Assembly (NCBI GenBank): GCA_003254905.1
Contig: QANU01019479.1
Coordinates: 105,913-169,912 of the forward strand
Source of the DNA: Nissolia schottii
Taxonomy: Eukaryota; Streptophyta; Magnoliopsida; Fabales; Fabaceae
Length of the DNA stretch: 64,000 nt
Reading direction: 5' to 3'
Positions 12,489-25,500 of this stretch are shown here, piece by piece (positions within the stretch are counted from its first letter, which is position 1; each line of letters starts with the position of its first letter). The notes under the pieces were generated by a model, which saw only the letters and a program-made list of their open reading frames with translations, had not been told where the DNA came from and did not search any database. The translations under genes were made by a program, and so were the position numbers.

Positions 12489-15400
12489 CTATTCTGTAAC
12501 TCGGACGCTCTCGCTTGTCAGCCAAATCTTCTTCTGAATTATTAATACTGCATCATCATCCTTACCTTGATCTGAATCTTGCTCTACGCCAGAAATGGCC
12601 ACTTTCTCCCAGTGCAATGCCGGCAAGAATTTCTTTATAGACAACACCACCGACTGCTTATCACGAACAATGATGAAACCCTTTGGCCTCAGTATTCTAT
12701 CCATCTCAATCAATAAATCCTCTGGACTGCATTCTTTCTCAATGATATCGGAAAATATAGTCCATGCATGGAGTAAATCATATGTACGAGGGTATGTTGA
12801 AAACGCTTCACACCTGTCACATTGGTACCAAAACAAGGTCATAAATGGTACTGCAAATGCAACAACCATGTAGGTTAATTAGTATCAGACCAAGCTTTTA
12901 ATAGCATGAGTTCCAATTCATTTGGTTTCTGTTTTTATTTCTTGTTTGGCTGGTGCTAAATGTACCCCCCTATATGACTGGAGAGACACATTTTATTCTC
13001 AGTTGATAAAAACATATTTACTTTTCATAAAATCAAATAGGGCGTGTCCCCATATGACTGAGGATATTTTTGTCAATTTGAGAATAAAAAGTGTCCCCAA
13101 TCTTATAAGGTGTGTATTTAGCCCCAGCCTTTTGTTTTCAATGTGATTTTTGTCTTTCGGGATGTTTTGAAGGAAATAGTGAAAACGAGAAAATCACGTT
13201 TCCTGTTTTCACTATATCTCTAAAAAAAAGCAGGAAACAAAATGAAAACAGAAACAGAACAGGTCTGTTTGAAAAAATATCCAAACCATGGTTTGGACAA
13301 AAGCTTCTCTCTTATAGCCTTTCCCAAACTATATGGTTTTCAAGTTTCAAACAAAATCTAAAGTGTAAACACATTAATATCACAACAGTACTTTGGGCTG
13401 TTATGTTGGTTTTTATTTTCATCATTTTCCCCTAGGAAGGGTATTTAAGAAAAAAAATAAAACAAATTTAACAGAAATTGCTCTTTTTATAAAGATAGAG
13501 TCATACCAGTTGTGAACTGTTCCTAACAATCCTCTGTCATATATTATCTTGAGTGTATTTGGTCCATTTTCTGGCACCACATTCATAACCCAAACATCTT
13601 TGTCCTTCAAAGCTGCAGCAAATGAACCCAAATTTGCCTTCATGTCCATCACATTCCGAATTGAGTCGGGCTTAATTTTACTGCCTAGCATGGTCCAGTA
13701 ATTGTTAACTTCTTGTTGCCAATCCTCCTGCACAAAATTAGTCCCGTTATATACCTGGCTCGCTTATAAACATGACTTTGCTTGTTCAAGCCAGTGCTGA
13801 GTAAAGATAATCACGCATACTGGCTATAAAGCTATCGTGCCTTGGATTCATTTCTAGACACATTCTAGCCAGCATCCGAGGTTTTCGATTAGTTCATACC
13901 AAAAGAAGTTGAGCAATAAAGTCTCAATTATCTCTGCTTATATTTTCAGTTGGCTATTGCAGTGTTTCTGAGAACCGGTTCAGATTATGCAAGTGAAGTG
14001 TTTTATTGCTCCCTAAAGAAAATACAATGGTTAGGGACATTCAAGAAATCCCTTGCTCTCCCAAGATCAAGTCCTAGTTTCTCAAATATACCGCCTACCT
14101 CTCCAAACTCTTCTATACATCTAATTTCTAACTAACTCCTTATTATTCCTAACTACTAAGGCCCATTATTCATTTTCTCAGATATTTTCTTCTCTTTTCA
14201 CTGTCATCAGCAGGATTTGTGGCTACTTCTATCGATGGGTTAAAGCAATCATTATTAGAAAAATTAAATGAGGAAAACATTGTTGAATTACCGTGTCCTT
14301 CTCAAACATTTCAGTAGAATAGTTGAAGTCAGCAAGTCGGGGAGGTGGAGTAGTCAACCGAGCTGGCCAAGGAGCCAAACCACTTCCTCTTGCTTTGTGC
14401 ATTTCTATATAAACCAGCAGAATATGTCATTATTCACTTTTCAACTTCTAATATAAGAGTCATTAATTAATAATATCAGAAATTGCTTATGGAAGAGAAT
14501 CAAACCATGCAACATTAATATATGCCATAAAGCAGTTGTATCAAACATAATGTAATCAGAAAGAGCATAGACCTATCTAGAATGGCAAAAGCTACTTATT
14601 TACATAGCCAACTCTTTGTTCTTGTATGCAACTGTATCACTTGGCAGTTTTTCTGTTTAAGTTGTTTGTTTCATCATTTAGTTTAGATTTTTTATTTTTT
14701 AAAAAAAGACTAAATCATTATATGCAAGAGGGAAGGTATCACTCACGATCAGAGTAACGTGATATGCAAGCTTCCATATTAACTCCCCAAACAGCATCAG
14801 GATCATCATCAGGTTTGCAGAGTGGAGGCCGACTACCAGGCTCTCTTTTTAAGTAGCAATCGTTTGTAAGAGGCTTGACCCAAATAACGGTCTGGTTCTT
14901 CTTAGCAGCTATTTTCCAACACATCCGCTCTACAAGAGCACTCATTTCTCTCCAAATTCTCCTATCCTCCTCGTCCTGAGCATAGGCTTCAGGAGATGAG
15001 TACGCAAAGTAGCCTCCTGGCCTGAGTAACCTATCCAGCTCAAGGAGCAGTATACCATCTCTTTGAAGCCAATCAATTCTACAGCGAGAACAATGAGCAA
15101 GTTCAAATGATCTACTAGGGTAAGATAGTCTTTTTGTCCCTAACACACCAAGAAATGCTGGAATCCCTCTCTCTAAAGCAAACTGGATTTGGTTTTCATG
15201 AACATCATTAGGTGCTAATGACATCGCAATTACATCAGAAGAAAGCAAATATCCTCCGAAGCTAGCTACACCACAGCCAACATCAAAAACATTGCGAAGT
15301 CTTCCCTTATTGTTTATATTATTGTCTGGAAAGTTGAGCATCTGTAATACCAGTCATGAATATAAAGTTATAACATTTCATCTGAGAGAGTTTTATGCTA

Positions 15401-16420
15401 AGGCGATTATTTTAGTCCCAACCCAAACAGGAGTAGCTAGCTTACATTGGCAATTGATGCTATATATTTATCGGCGCCATAATGGAAGTGGGTTCCTCCA
15501 CCAGGAAAAACTATCTTTTCACCTTTTACAACCATCCAGTTCTGGTCAGACTTCTCAGTTGCAAGATGGGTATGAGGTATATTTGCCTTCCATACCTGAT
15601 CTCGGCTTTTCGGCCACTTGATAGGAATCTATTATTATCAAGAATAACAAAAGACACTTAAAGCTTACCAGCATCAAATTTCTAAATATTATAAATCTCA
15701 AATTTATATATCCTTCTCATAATCCTCCTAATTCAAAATCCCAATCACAATAGAATGAAGTGTAACTTACACAACATCCATGGATTATTCAATAGATGTG
15801 AGTGATTTTGAATCACAAGGATTTATAGGCACACCAAATAGGGTGATTTAGCATTTGTCTTACGAACTTTCTTAGTTCCATCTAAGAAGCAATGTCTCAG
15901 GAGAGAGGAGCGTCACCTTGTACCCTGGAGGAGGGGGAATCAAACAATTAAAACGCCTCTCAGGCATTGGGCAGTGTCGCTCATAATGCTCCATCAAGGT
16001 CAGATCAAGCTTCAATCTTGTTTGGTATATGAGATTTCTGTCTAGGCATGGAATGAGCTCCGAAAGACGATCATCACAGACCTTAAAAATGTAAATCAAA
16101 AAGTAAAACAACTCGAATTTTCCGTACCAGAAACTAACATTTTGAGACTAGTGACAACATGAAAGTTATTTGGTTAAGTTCAGATTGAGATAACTCACAG
16201 GAATAGTCTTTGGAACAGCACTGATTCCGGACAAAGATTCATCATTATCTTCCTCCCCTTTCCAGCTAAAGTCATTCAAAGATTTGCTACCAGACTCAAT
16301 AGAAGACGACGAACCACTTTTCTGAGTATACAAGTAAAACAAAGCACCAACGGTCACCAAAACCAACATAATCATGACCAACCGCTTTCTCGGGTTCCCA
16401 TCTGCTCTTCCTCTCGCCAT
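12489..16420 (-). CDS. Putative Golgi S-adenosylmethionine methyltransferase, PMT8/PMT9-like
   Basis: This is a type II Golgi protein of the plant-specific PMT/QUASIMODO2 family, thought to methylate cell-wall pectin. Coding exons on the - strand: 16420-16199, 16081-15917, 15628-15446, 15341-14747, 14404-14292, 13727-13507 and 12813-12489. The sum is 1824 nt, 607 aa plus stop, near the usual 600-620. A basic N-terminus precedes one membrane anchor at about residues 14-32. The SAM-binding motif VFDVGCG is at 208-214, followed by MSLAPND, AHCSRCRIDW and LLRPGGYF. The second half has NVMDMKANLG (from 451), WVMNVVP, CEAFSTYPRTYDLLHA and EMDRILRPKGF. The ATG at 16420 is chosen because the upstream in-frame ATG lies in the 5'UTR intron, whose acceptor AG is at 16430-16429. 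All family blocks are present and nothing is truncated. The exact paralogue name is not settled. Confidence 0.96.
12948..13129. mobile_element. hAT-like MITE in the last PMT intron
   Basis: The ends are ggctggtgctaaatgtac on the left and, reversed, ggctggggctaaatacac on the right. The flanks are tcttgttt (12940-12947) and ttttgttt (13130-13137), an 8-bp duplication with one mismatch. The interior is an imperfect inverted repeat ('tattctca', 'catatgactg'). Non-coding, 182 bp. Confidence 0.75.
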
Positions 16421-17480
16421 TCTCGCCACTACATAAGAATCACATATCACTATAACTTCAACTGGCAGAAGATTTAAAAAATAATAATTGATAATTTAAA
16501 AGGAAAAAAAACTATTCAGCCGAATAATCCTCCCAGAATTTTCTCACCACACACTCACTCGCTACTGATTCAAAGTTTGTCCCTGATTTTAAGGGCCCCA
16601 AATAAACGACCCTTGTTCCACAAAGCAACTAGGTGATGCAATTGAGAACACTTCGAAACAAATACTGCACAGAAAGTTGAAATTAAAAGAACACAAATGA
16701 AACAGCATTAGCATCTTCATGCCATCACTCAATAGTTTGAAGGGGGAAAAAAATCAGTATCATTATCATCCATTTGTAGAACCTGCTGCAAATCCCTCAC
16801 CAAACACAAAAACAAAAAATAAAAATGCAATAACTAATAACCTCAGTAATGGGGCCCTTGCCCCCTTGCCTTCACCCCAAAAAAAAAAACCAATAGCCTC
16901 AATAATGAACAGAAAAACAAAATCAAAGTAGCATAAATAACGAGAACCGGCTTTTAAGATATTCCAAATGTGAACATTAGCAGAAATCTAATTGGCACAC
17001 CACGACACCAGCTATGCCCATGAACTCCTTTGAAATCATGCAAAGGAACCAAAAGGATTAAAAGGAAAAAAAATCCGAAAAAGAAAAGAAAAGATAAGAA
17101 AAAAGAAACGAATCACCGACAGTTGGAAGAATGAAAGAAATTCCAATTTTGGCAGTAACAACATTTTGGGGTGCCAAAATCAGAGAGATGTCTATGAAAT
17201 GATGAAAAGTTCCCATTTTGTGAATGAAAGTGGCAATTAGAACCCAAAAACTGATGAGGGTATGCAAAGGGTAATTGGAAGAGGTTGAAAATGGATCTGG
17301 GGTAGAAAGTAGAAAACGGGTACAACGTTGTACACAACAACAGAGTACGTACCTTAATAAAACTCAGAAACACTTTCGGTTTCTCAGCTCAGAGAGGTTG
17401 GAAGAGAAGAAGAAGAGAGTGGAAGTGGCGGTGGTGGGGCATTGGATTTGTAAACACTGTTCACATCCAAAACTGGAATA
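16421..17480 (-). other. 5'UTR exon and 5'UTR intron of the PMT gene
   Basis: Reading the - strand, an AAG|GTACGT donor ends an untranslated exon at 17353. A TATGTAG acceptor at 16430-16429 leads into the exon that holds the start codon at 16420. The intron (17352-16429) is 924 bp, AT-rich and has no ORF of interest. The untranslated exon probably extends to about 17480; the transcription start cannot be placed exactly. Confidence 0.7.
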
Positions 17481-18289
17481 GGCACAGGTTTTCCTTGTGT
17501 GTGTGATTATTATATTTTTGTGACTCGGATATTTGAGATTGATGAGATCTCTAATTCTTAATTATCCCAAGTCTCTGTCACCGTTGCAACTTGCAACTGC
17601 AAAAAGGGGCAATTCTATATCTAAGAAAGTTTTTGGTATGATTCGTTCCCAAGTTGGCAATCCAACCATTTCATAAAAGTAAAAAAGAAAAAAAAAATCA
17701 TTTTTATGCTCTTCGTTATAAAAATAAACCCCAAGTCTACTAATCATTTTAGACATAGTTAAGTTTGTCCTCCCTACTAATATTTTTTTTATAAAAAATT
17801 TAATTAATGTTCTCCTTCTATGTCATAATATACATTTATTATTATGTGAACACAATCTTAAAAATCTAATATTTAATATCATATAATTAAATAATAATAT
17901 AAATTTATTTTTATATTTAAATTAATCTTGAGTAAAAAATACTCATGACCCATAAAGTCCGGCCAATTAGATCACATATTTTTTCGCACTTTGAACTTGA
18001 AACATGGCTTGTGAACATTATACGTCCAAACAACATTCTCACTTTCTTATTGTTGCTATACTCATTTAGCTTTAGAGCAAGAGTGTTTGTGGTTCAATGA
18101 GAGATAATAGCTCAAGTGATATATCTCTTGATCTTGTATTTTGAAGTAAATTAAGGAGTCATGCTCAAATCTTAATATGAGATATATAATGTTCTGATCT
18201 AAAAATATATTTAACTTCAGAAGTAAAAAGAAAGAGGGCTTGTGGTTCATCATAGAATCTTTTATTTTGCTTAACCCTTGTGGATACTT
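17481..18289. other. Intergenic DNA between PMT and STK19 promoters
   Basis: AT-rich with no coding signal. The PMT promoter should lie at its left end. Short ORFs here have no family features. Confidence 0.5.
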
Positions 18290-18500
18290 TAACCCTCCTC
18301 CATCCACATTTAACTCTCACATACACTTTTGGCTCTTCTATTTACATTTGACACTTTGTCGACTCTTGATCCTCCTACCATTCATATTTGGTCTTCACAT
18401 CCACTTTTGGTCATCTCATCCATCTTTGGCTCTCTCGCTCATATTAGCAGTCACATTCTCCTTTGCCTCTCTCGTCTACCTTTGTCCTCCCATAACAACC
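18290..18500. repeat. Degenerate ~20-bp tandem repeat
   Basis: Variants of 'tttggctctctcatccac' recur about every 18-22 bases on the + strand, for example ttttggctcttctattta, tttggtcttcacatccac, ttttggtcatctcatcca, ctttggctctctcgctca and ctttgcctctctcgtcta. The units are diverged and vary in length. Origin unknown. Confidence 0.6.
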
Positions 18501-18800
18501 AAGCAAAGCCATAACTATTATCAATTATTCAATAGTATTTATCATCCATTAACAACATTTAATAACTTCCCGACCTCCTTCAACTTCTTCCATCTATAAG
18601 AATGGTAAGTCAAGGAAGAACCGGTCATAGCAGTCATAGCCTAGATAAATGTCTATTATCATTATCTTGTTTGTGAGCGAGATAACAACAAAAAAGACCA
18701 AGACAAGGAAGGTTCTTAATTGTTTAGTACTTTCATACATCATCTTTACCTTTGCTCATGGTTTAATACCTCCATGTTATTATTTAAGCTTACGTCTATA

Positions 18801-19519
18801 CATAGTTATTAAAATCGCGATTTAACACGTAAAATCGTACGATTTTACGAGTTTAGGTTGTAAAATCGAGCTAACTCGCATGTAAACTCGTTTCTGGGTA
18901 AAATCAGGTAAACTCGCATAAAATCGCGAGTTTACTCCCGATTTTACGAGTTTACCCACAAGGCAGGGTATTTTGATTTTTTTTTAGAAACAAAACAAGT
19001 TTGATATTGTTTTCCATAACTATGAGTTTTTAGATTTAGGTCATTTAATTATTTTAGAGTTATCATTTACAGTTGCGCCTACAATCGTGCTCCGTTGTGC
19101 TATGTCGCTAATTCGTCGTATGTATTTCATCCTTTGCTCAGGGATCTTTCCCACTAGGGTGCGTGACCTCTGCATTGCTATTTGTGCTTTATTGTTCTAT
19201 ATTGAAGACATCATCGTCACAAATTCGCTTCTTGTGATGTTTAGTAGTCAATACTATGTATTATGTTATATGTATTATGTATGAATTGAACTTAGAACTC
19301 ATATATTTCATCTTTATTTGTGCTTTGTTATGGAGATAAATGTATTTATGAATTTCAAGTTTTATTAAATATATTTTTGTAGCATAATAATTTTTTAAAA
19401 TATATTTTTAATATTTTTTTAATAATAGGTAAACTCGTACGAGTTTACGATCCTAGTTTACGATCCGAGTTTACGGAGGCTCCACGAGTTTACTTAAACT
19501 CGCGAGTTTGATAACCATG
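18801..19519. mobile_element. hAT-type MITE, 719 bp, upstream of STK19
   Basis: It starts catagttattaaaatcgcg. The reversed right end reads catggttatcaaactcgcg. The exact 8-mer cgtctata flanks it at 18793-18800 and 19520-19527. The subterminal regions are packed with cgagtttac/gtaaactcg words in both orientations over about 150 bp on the left and 80 bp on the right, with an AT-rich non-coding middle. The 8-bp duplication fits hAT. It lies about 370 bp upstream of the STK19 start codon, so it may affect that promoter. Confidence 0.92.
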
Positions 19520-19890
19520 CGTCTATATAAGCCATTGCACAACTATAAAAAATGAGGCTACATAGCCCAAAAAGAAAAATAATATATAAGAACTAAAATG
19601 TAATTTTATTGCATATTATGTATTATTTAAATATTCCCTTTTTTATATGTTAATTATAAAGAGGTTTGAACCTATATTTTCATGCAAATTGCCCCTCATC
19701 ATTAGCCTAACTTCTTAGTTTTACTTTGTTCATTAACCACATTTAACAACGGTAGTTAAATGAGAAAACAATGGTGCTCCATGGTGAACCCTTATTAGTG
19801 TGCAAACGCACCCTATCTACCCGAAGAGAAACCATTTCCAACGGACGCTTCAGTCTTGTTCCTGTGAGGAAGCTGGAATACGCAGGCACC

Positions 19891-22484
19891 ATGGATAACG
19901 TTCCAGAATGTTCCTCGAGAGGGACCAAACGCCGGCGAGAGCAAAATTCCGGCGACGGAACCACCACATCACTCCGTATGCAACCGCACCACCCCCCCTC
20001 TCTCTCTCTCTATATATATATCTTTCTCTCGTTCTAGGTTAAAGGTTAAAGGTTAAATTGTTATGAATTGCAATTTTGCAGAGGACGAACTCGCATTCAC
20101 CGACACACTCGTCGCGCTTCGCATCATGCGAGCTCAATTTCCCCCCATTGACAAGGTCCGCTACTTTTTTTTTTTTTTCACATTCTTCTTCCACAAAACG
20201 CAGCAGCATAATTTTGCTGTCATCTTCTGCTACGTGTTTCTCTTTCTCACTCTCTCATACTATTTTCTTGTTTCATAATGAGGTAGTGAGTATTTGTTTT
20301 GAGAGATTTAATTTTGATATGTGAAATTGCAAGAAAATTCTTAGATGCTGTCTGAACAAACCATTCAGCATAAAGCACATTAGCTTTATAGGTCATCGTC
20401 TTCTCCCATTCGTCTTAGAATTTCTCTAAATATTCTTAAGCCGTGAACAAATCATGTCTTAATTTTTAAGCATGACTGACGTTATGATGGGGACTGGGGT
20501 TCTAATGATATGGCGACAAAAATTAGTCATTAGTGTGTCAAAATTAAATCCTTTATGTAAGAGATTAATTTTGATATATTGCTAGTGTGAAGTTAATTTT
20601 GATGTGATAGTATATGATTGGATGGATTAGGATTCTCCGGTAACAGGAACATGCCTACTAATTTTGGTTGGGTCTTTCTACCTCATAACATAATGTGATT
20701 GTGAATATCGCGAGAACGTCATTATCCATGAATGAACAAATTATTGCATGCTACTCAAGCATCATGTAGTGCTTGGTGTATCCAAATCTTTGACGTTTTA
20801 GCCTTAATTGGCGATGAAGTCATCACTACTAACTTGCCTATTTCATTATTTTTTTAAAATAATTTAAATGACAAGGTTGAGATAATAAATATATCACAGA
20901 ACTTGGGTAAGGTTTTAGAGGTGGTTGTGATCATACTACAAGTACATAAAAATATAACGTGTATCAGTTTGTACAAAAAAGAAGACGAGGTAGTTAGAAA
21001 TCAGTGCGTGCGCTCGCGCGCGCGCGCGCACACATATATGCTTTTATTTGTAACATACTACATTAAGTTTTTTCTATACATATATAAGTTAGTCATGGAT
21101 TTCAACATTTTGTCTTTAATTAAGGCTGAAAGCTTGGAATATCAAATTGTGAATAGAGTAAGCATAATCTTACCTGTACTCCAGGAGATGCAATAATGTC
21201 TCATCTGATTCAATTTAGTTGTGTTTATTGTAACAGAGTGTAATGTTTTTATTAATGATTCTTGGACTTTCCAGGTTTCGGTTCAGCCGTTCATATTGAA
21301 GTCTCAATTGTATAGCAGTGTAAAGGACAGAACACAAGTGGATAGGGAATTAGAGGTCTTTTAGGAATTTCAGAATCTGTTTTGGAATTTGCTAAACAAA
21401 ATATTTTTGATGGATTGATGTGGTGCTTATGTAATATATTAATGACAAAATTGTGCAGTCTCTAAGGAGGGACAAAGTCCTGCGCATTTTCAAATTAAAT
21501 ACTGGACAAGATGATCACGCTGTAATGTTTTTGGATGACTACATAAACCAGGTATGTTTCATATTTATTTCTTCTCAGGAATTCATTGTTGGGCCATAAT
21601 GTCAAGCCAACTGTTCATTATTGTTTGAGTGCTACTGAAATGTGTACTGGTGTCTTTGGTTGGTTAGTCTATCAGTGGGTGTCTTCTGACATGGTTATGT
21701 TTCTGAAGGATTACTGATGTGTTAATCTTTTCTGACTTCCAATGAATAGATAGATCAAGTAGTTAAAAGAATGGAAGGAAAGAATGGAGGGGAACATGAA
21801 GTTTTTGGGTGGTTCAAAACTTATGTTCTGGATTCTAAGCTGGAAACTGGCATTGAACATCAGGAGCTTGTGAGTATGATGCACTAATCAGCTTATTTAT
21901 GCCATTTAATAATTTCCAGTTCTGTTCATTGCACTGTCTACCCATAGGAAATCTTTATAATATGGCAAATGCACCTGACTCTGAGAGAATGGAAATGTAC
22001 AATATAGGCATGTGGCAAATCCAGATTTATAGCGAATATTTATAAATACCAATATCAAAGATGTTTTCAGATCAGCTTAATTATGTAGTTGGATTTTAAA
22101 CTGTATAGGATCGTCGATATATTAGTTATCCCAGGATATTTACTGAATGAATTTCTATGCTGAGGAGGGTGCTTTTGGATGCAGTGCTCACTCTTGTCAT
22201 TTGGGGGAAAGGTGAAGGACAGTCACATCTCCCTTTTAATTAATGCTGGTGTCATTGTGAGTAAATATATAATATAAAGCTTTGTCCATTTCTTTTTTGA
22301 ATATTCATTGATTGTTCTTGGTGACACTGCTGTATTTATATTGTAACAGTCCTGTTTTCTTTATAACTTGTTCAAGCCTGAAAATGTTGATGCATGAGCA
22401 TTTTCCAAATTTTTATGATGGATTTACGTTGGAGGTTTTAGATCATACTTTTTGCAACTTTTGCTTCCTACTAATGATTAACCT

Positions 22485-22533
<49 letters not shown>

Positions 22534-25500
22534 ACATCTTCTCAATATGCGAATTGATGCATTAGCATTTTCCAATTTTCTATGATGGATTTACATTGGA
22601 GGTTTTAGATCATACAAGCTTTTTGCATCTTTTGCTTCCATATTTTATTATCTGTTCTCAACATACGAAAATGTTGGCTGACAATACCAATGCCATCAAA
22701 TAGCTGTCAGTTTTCTGAAGAGTATGAACTGGCCTTTATCTTTTTCTCTTAGCAACTTTTTGTTGTCTAATGTTACACTTTCAAATTTTTTATTTCTGTT
22801 TTCTTTGGGTACAGAAAATTTTATGTCATTAGGAAAAGTAAAGAAAATTGTACCCTTGTTCTCAATTATCTGTTACCTATTTAATATCTGAATTTTCGTT
22901 GCACTTTTTTGGGAGTTGGATCCTCTAAAGTGAGAAATTCACTTTAGAGGATAAAGTGAGATGGTTTCAGTCTTGAATCAATAAAATGTAAATGAATCCC
23001 ACTTCTCACTTTATTGATCCTAGAGTGAAAACCCCCACTTTACCCTCTAAAATGAGCTCCTCACTTTAGAGTATCCTTGTCCACTTTTTTTACATTAATT
23101 TACTTATTTGCACGTTGGTGAAATTCCTATAAACACTATTTTCTGTGTTTCAGTTGTCAACATTGAGCATTAGTAGCTGCATTGAGAATATTGTAACCTT
23201 TATCTTATTTCAAGCTTTAAAATGTTACAAGATATAACGAACTTTCTCTTTTATTAAACTAATTATGTCGGAATTTAACGAATTAAATACCAGGGGTTCG
23301 AAACACATACAATCAAAGAAATAATATTATACAATAATATTCACATACCTCTCGAACTCATGTTTACCGTTTGAGTTCAACACTGGAAGCAAAAGCATTG
23401 AGGTGCAAGAGAACCAACCCTTTCTCCTTCTCTTTCAGAATTGGTCACCTTGACGAAGCAGTGCCGTCAAGAGATGTGCAGAGTAGGGTTGGGATTGTGC
23501 CCTTTAGTTTCTATTTATAGTGATTGGGTCTTGTCCATCAAAAGACCCAATTACCCCTGGGCCTCTACACCATCTATCAACTTACTCACAATTGGGTCCT
23601 CAGCCCAATAATGCATAATGACAACTAGGCCATCCATCCAATAATGCATGGTAGCAACCAGGCCATCCATCCAAACCCATTTTATAAAATCAAATTCCCT
23701 TAATCAATGGTAGTCCACTTAACAGAAAATTCTAATATTCTCCCACTTAGTCAATATTGATTGGGTTTTATTTATTTTCTAAAATATTTTGAAAATGACT
23801 CTCAGCTTGAACAACTATGGCCACAAATTATAGCTTGAAAAATTCACCATAAATCATACCACTCCAGTCAATAAGGTTACTAGTTAAGAACCAATAGGCA
23901 AATTATAGACTATAAAAAATCTAGTTCCCCTCATAGCCACATAACCACAACCTTATCAACAATGGTCCATAATCATGAGTCTTCAAGGTACACGTCATAA
24001 CAAATAAAAAGGTGAGCGCTCAAAGCAATTCTTTAATGCTAATGCGTAAAGATCCTCATTGTGTCTTCCCATGTTAGAATTTTCTGTTAATTGGGCTACT
24101 ATTGATTGAGAGAATTTGATTTTTATAAAACGGGTTTGGATGGATGGCCTGGTTGTTACCATGCATTATTGAGTTGAGGGCCCAATTGTGAGTAAGCTGA
24201 TACACAGTGTAGATGCCCAGGGGTAATTGGGTCTTTTGATGGACAAGATCTAATCATAAATAGAAACTAAAGGGCACGATCCCAACCCTACTCTGCACAT
24301 CTCTTGACAGCACTGCTCTACCGAGGTGATTGATTCTGGAAGAGAAGGAGAAAAAGATTGGTTCTCTTGCACCTCAATGCTTCTGCTATTGAAGTCAAAC
24401 GGTAAACATGAGTTCGAGAGATATGTGAATATTGTTCCAAATCCCTAGTATTTGATCCGTTAAATTCCTACATGTAATTATGCTTATGCTGCTAATGTTG
24501 ATTATGCACAGCTTTAGTTTACGAGTGATAGGAGTATTTGTCAACACAAATTTCCCTGTTACTTTATTCTACTTTATGTGATTCTCGTGTAGTTTTATGT
24601 TGATTATCTTCTTCATATATCTATTTCCATCTCCAATTTTTGTATGAATATATTCTTTGTTTGGCTGAGTATTTATGAACTCTGTTACATACATTTCAGA
24701 CTCGGCAACTTATTGATCCAAACATATATTGGTTTGCAATCCCAAATATTGGTACACTTCTTAAGGGTCTTGCTAAGGTAGAAACATTTAATGTTTGGAT
24801 GCTTGTGATACAGTTAAATTCATGCATATCCTAACCGAAAGTGCATAATATGTTTGTTTTACTTTAATTGGGGACTTCTACTTCATTGTTAAAGTATTTT
24901 GAGGTTAATCCTCAACGTGTTAATTTGGGACATTGTGCTGGGAAGGAGAGAAAAAAAGAAGGGGGAGGGGGGGTAGTTGGTATGGATAATGAAGTACCAA
25001 ACAATCAATGTGTAACCCTTGTCAACGTCTTAAGTGCACTAGTGCAGTGTCGGTATCATGTGGTTTTCAGAGCGTATTATGTGCTAGACTTATCATTAGA
25101 TACTTGGTATGAAGACATACATAACTCTCAGCTCTGCTTACTAAATCTTTAAGCTCCTCTCTCCATTTTAACTCACCAGCTTTGAGGTTTTACTTCTGGA
25201 TATATTTATTCTTTAGAGTGACTGAGGGATAATTTGTGTGGATTGTTCTGTTGTATAAAAAAAATGGAAAAATATCTTGTGTGGATTGACTTTAATCACT
25301 TGGCTGGGGTGTGATTTGGGTAGTCATTTGAAACTTCAGTATTTTGGATTTGTACTCTACCAGAACGAGAGCAGCACAGAAATCCATGTCTTGAACGTTT
25401 TATAATTTTGCAGATAATACTTATGAGATTATATTAAAACTGTTTTACTTTGTTGTTCAGGGTAGAAACGAAATATTTTCTCTTCTCAGCCGCTGTAGAT

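Noticed and set aside
16421..16450. Upstream in-frame ATG for the PMT protein (adds ten residues)
   Set aside because: It lies before the AG at 16430-16429, inside the inferred 5'UTR intron. The ATG at 16420 gives the expected N-terminus.
19771..19890. Earlier in-frame ATG for STK19 (adds 40 residues)
   Set aside because: The added residues show no family similarity, and the ATG at 19891 has a better start context. Not excluded absolutely.
24868..25152. 94-codon open frame within STK19 intron 7
   Set aside because: It overlaps no conserved block and has a low-complexity GGGGG/KKEGG stretch. The flanking exons splice over it in frame.
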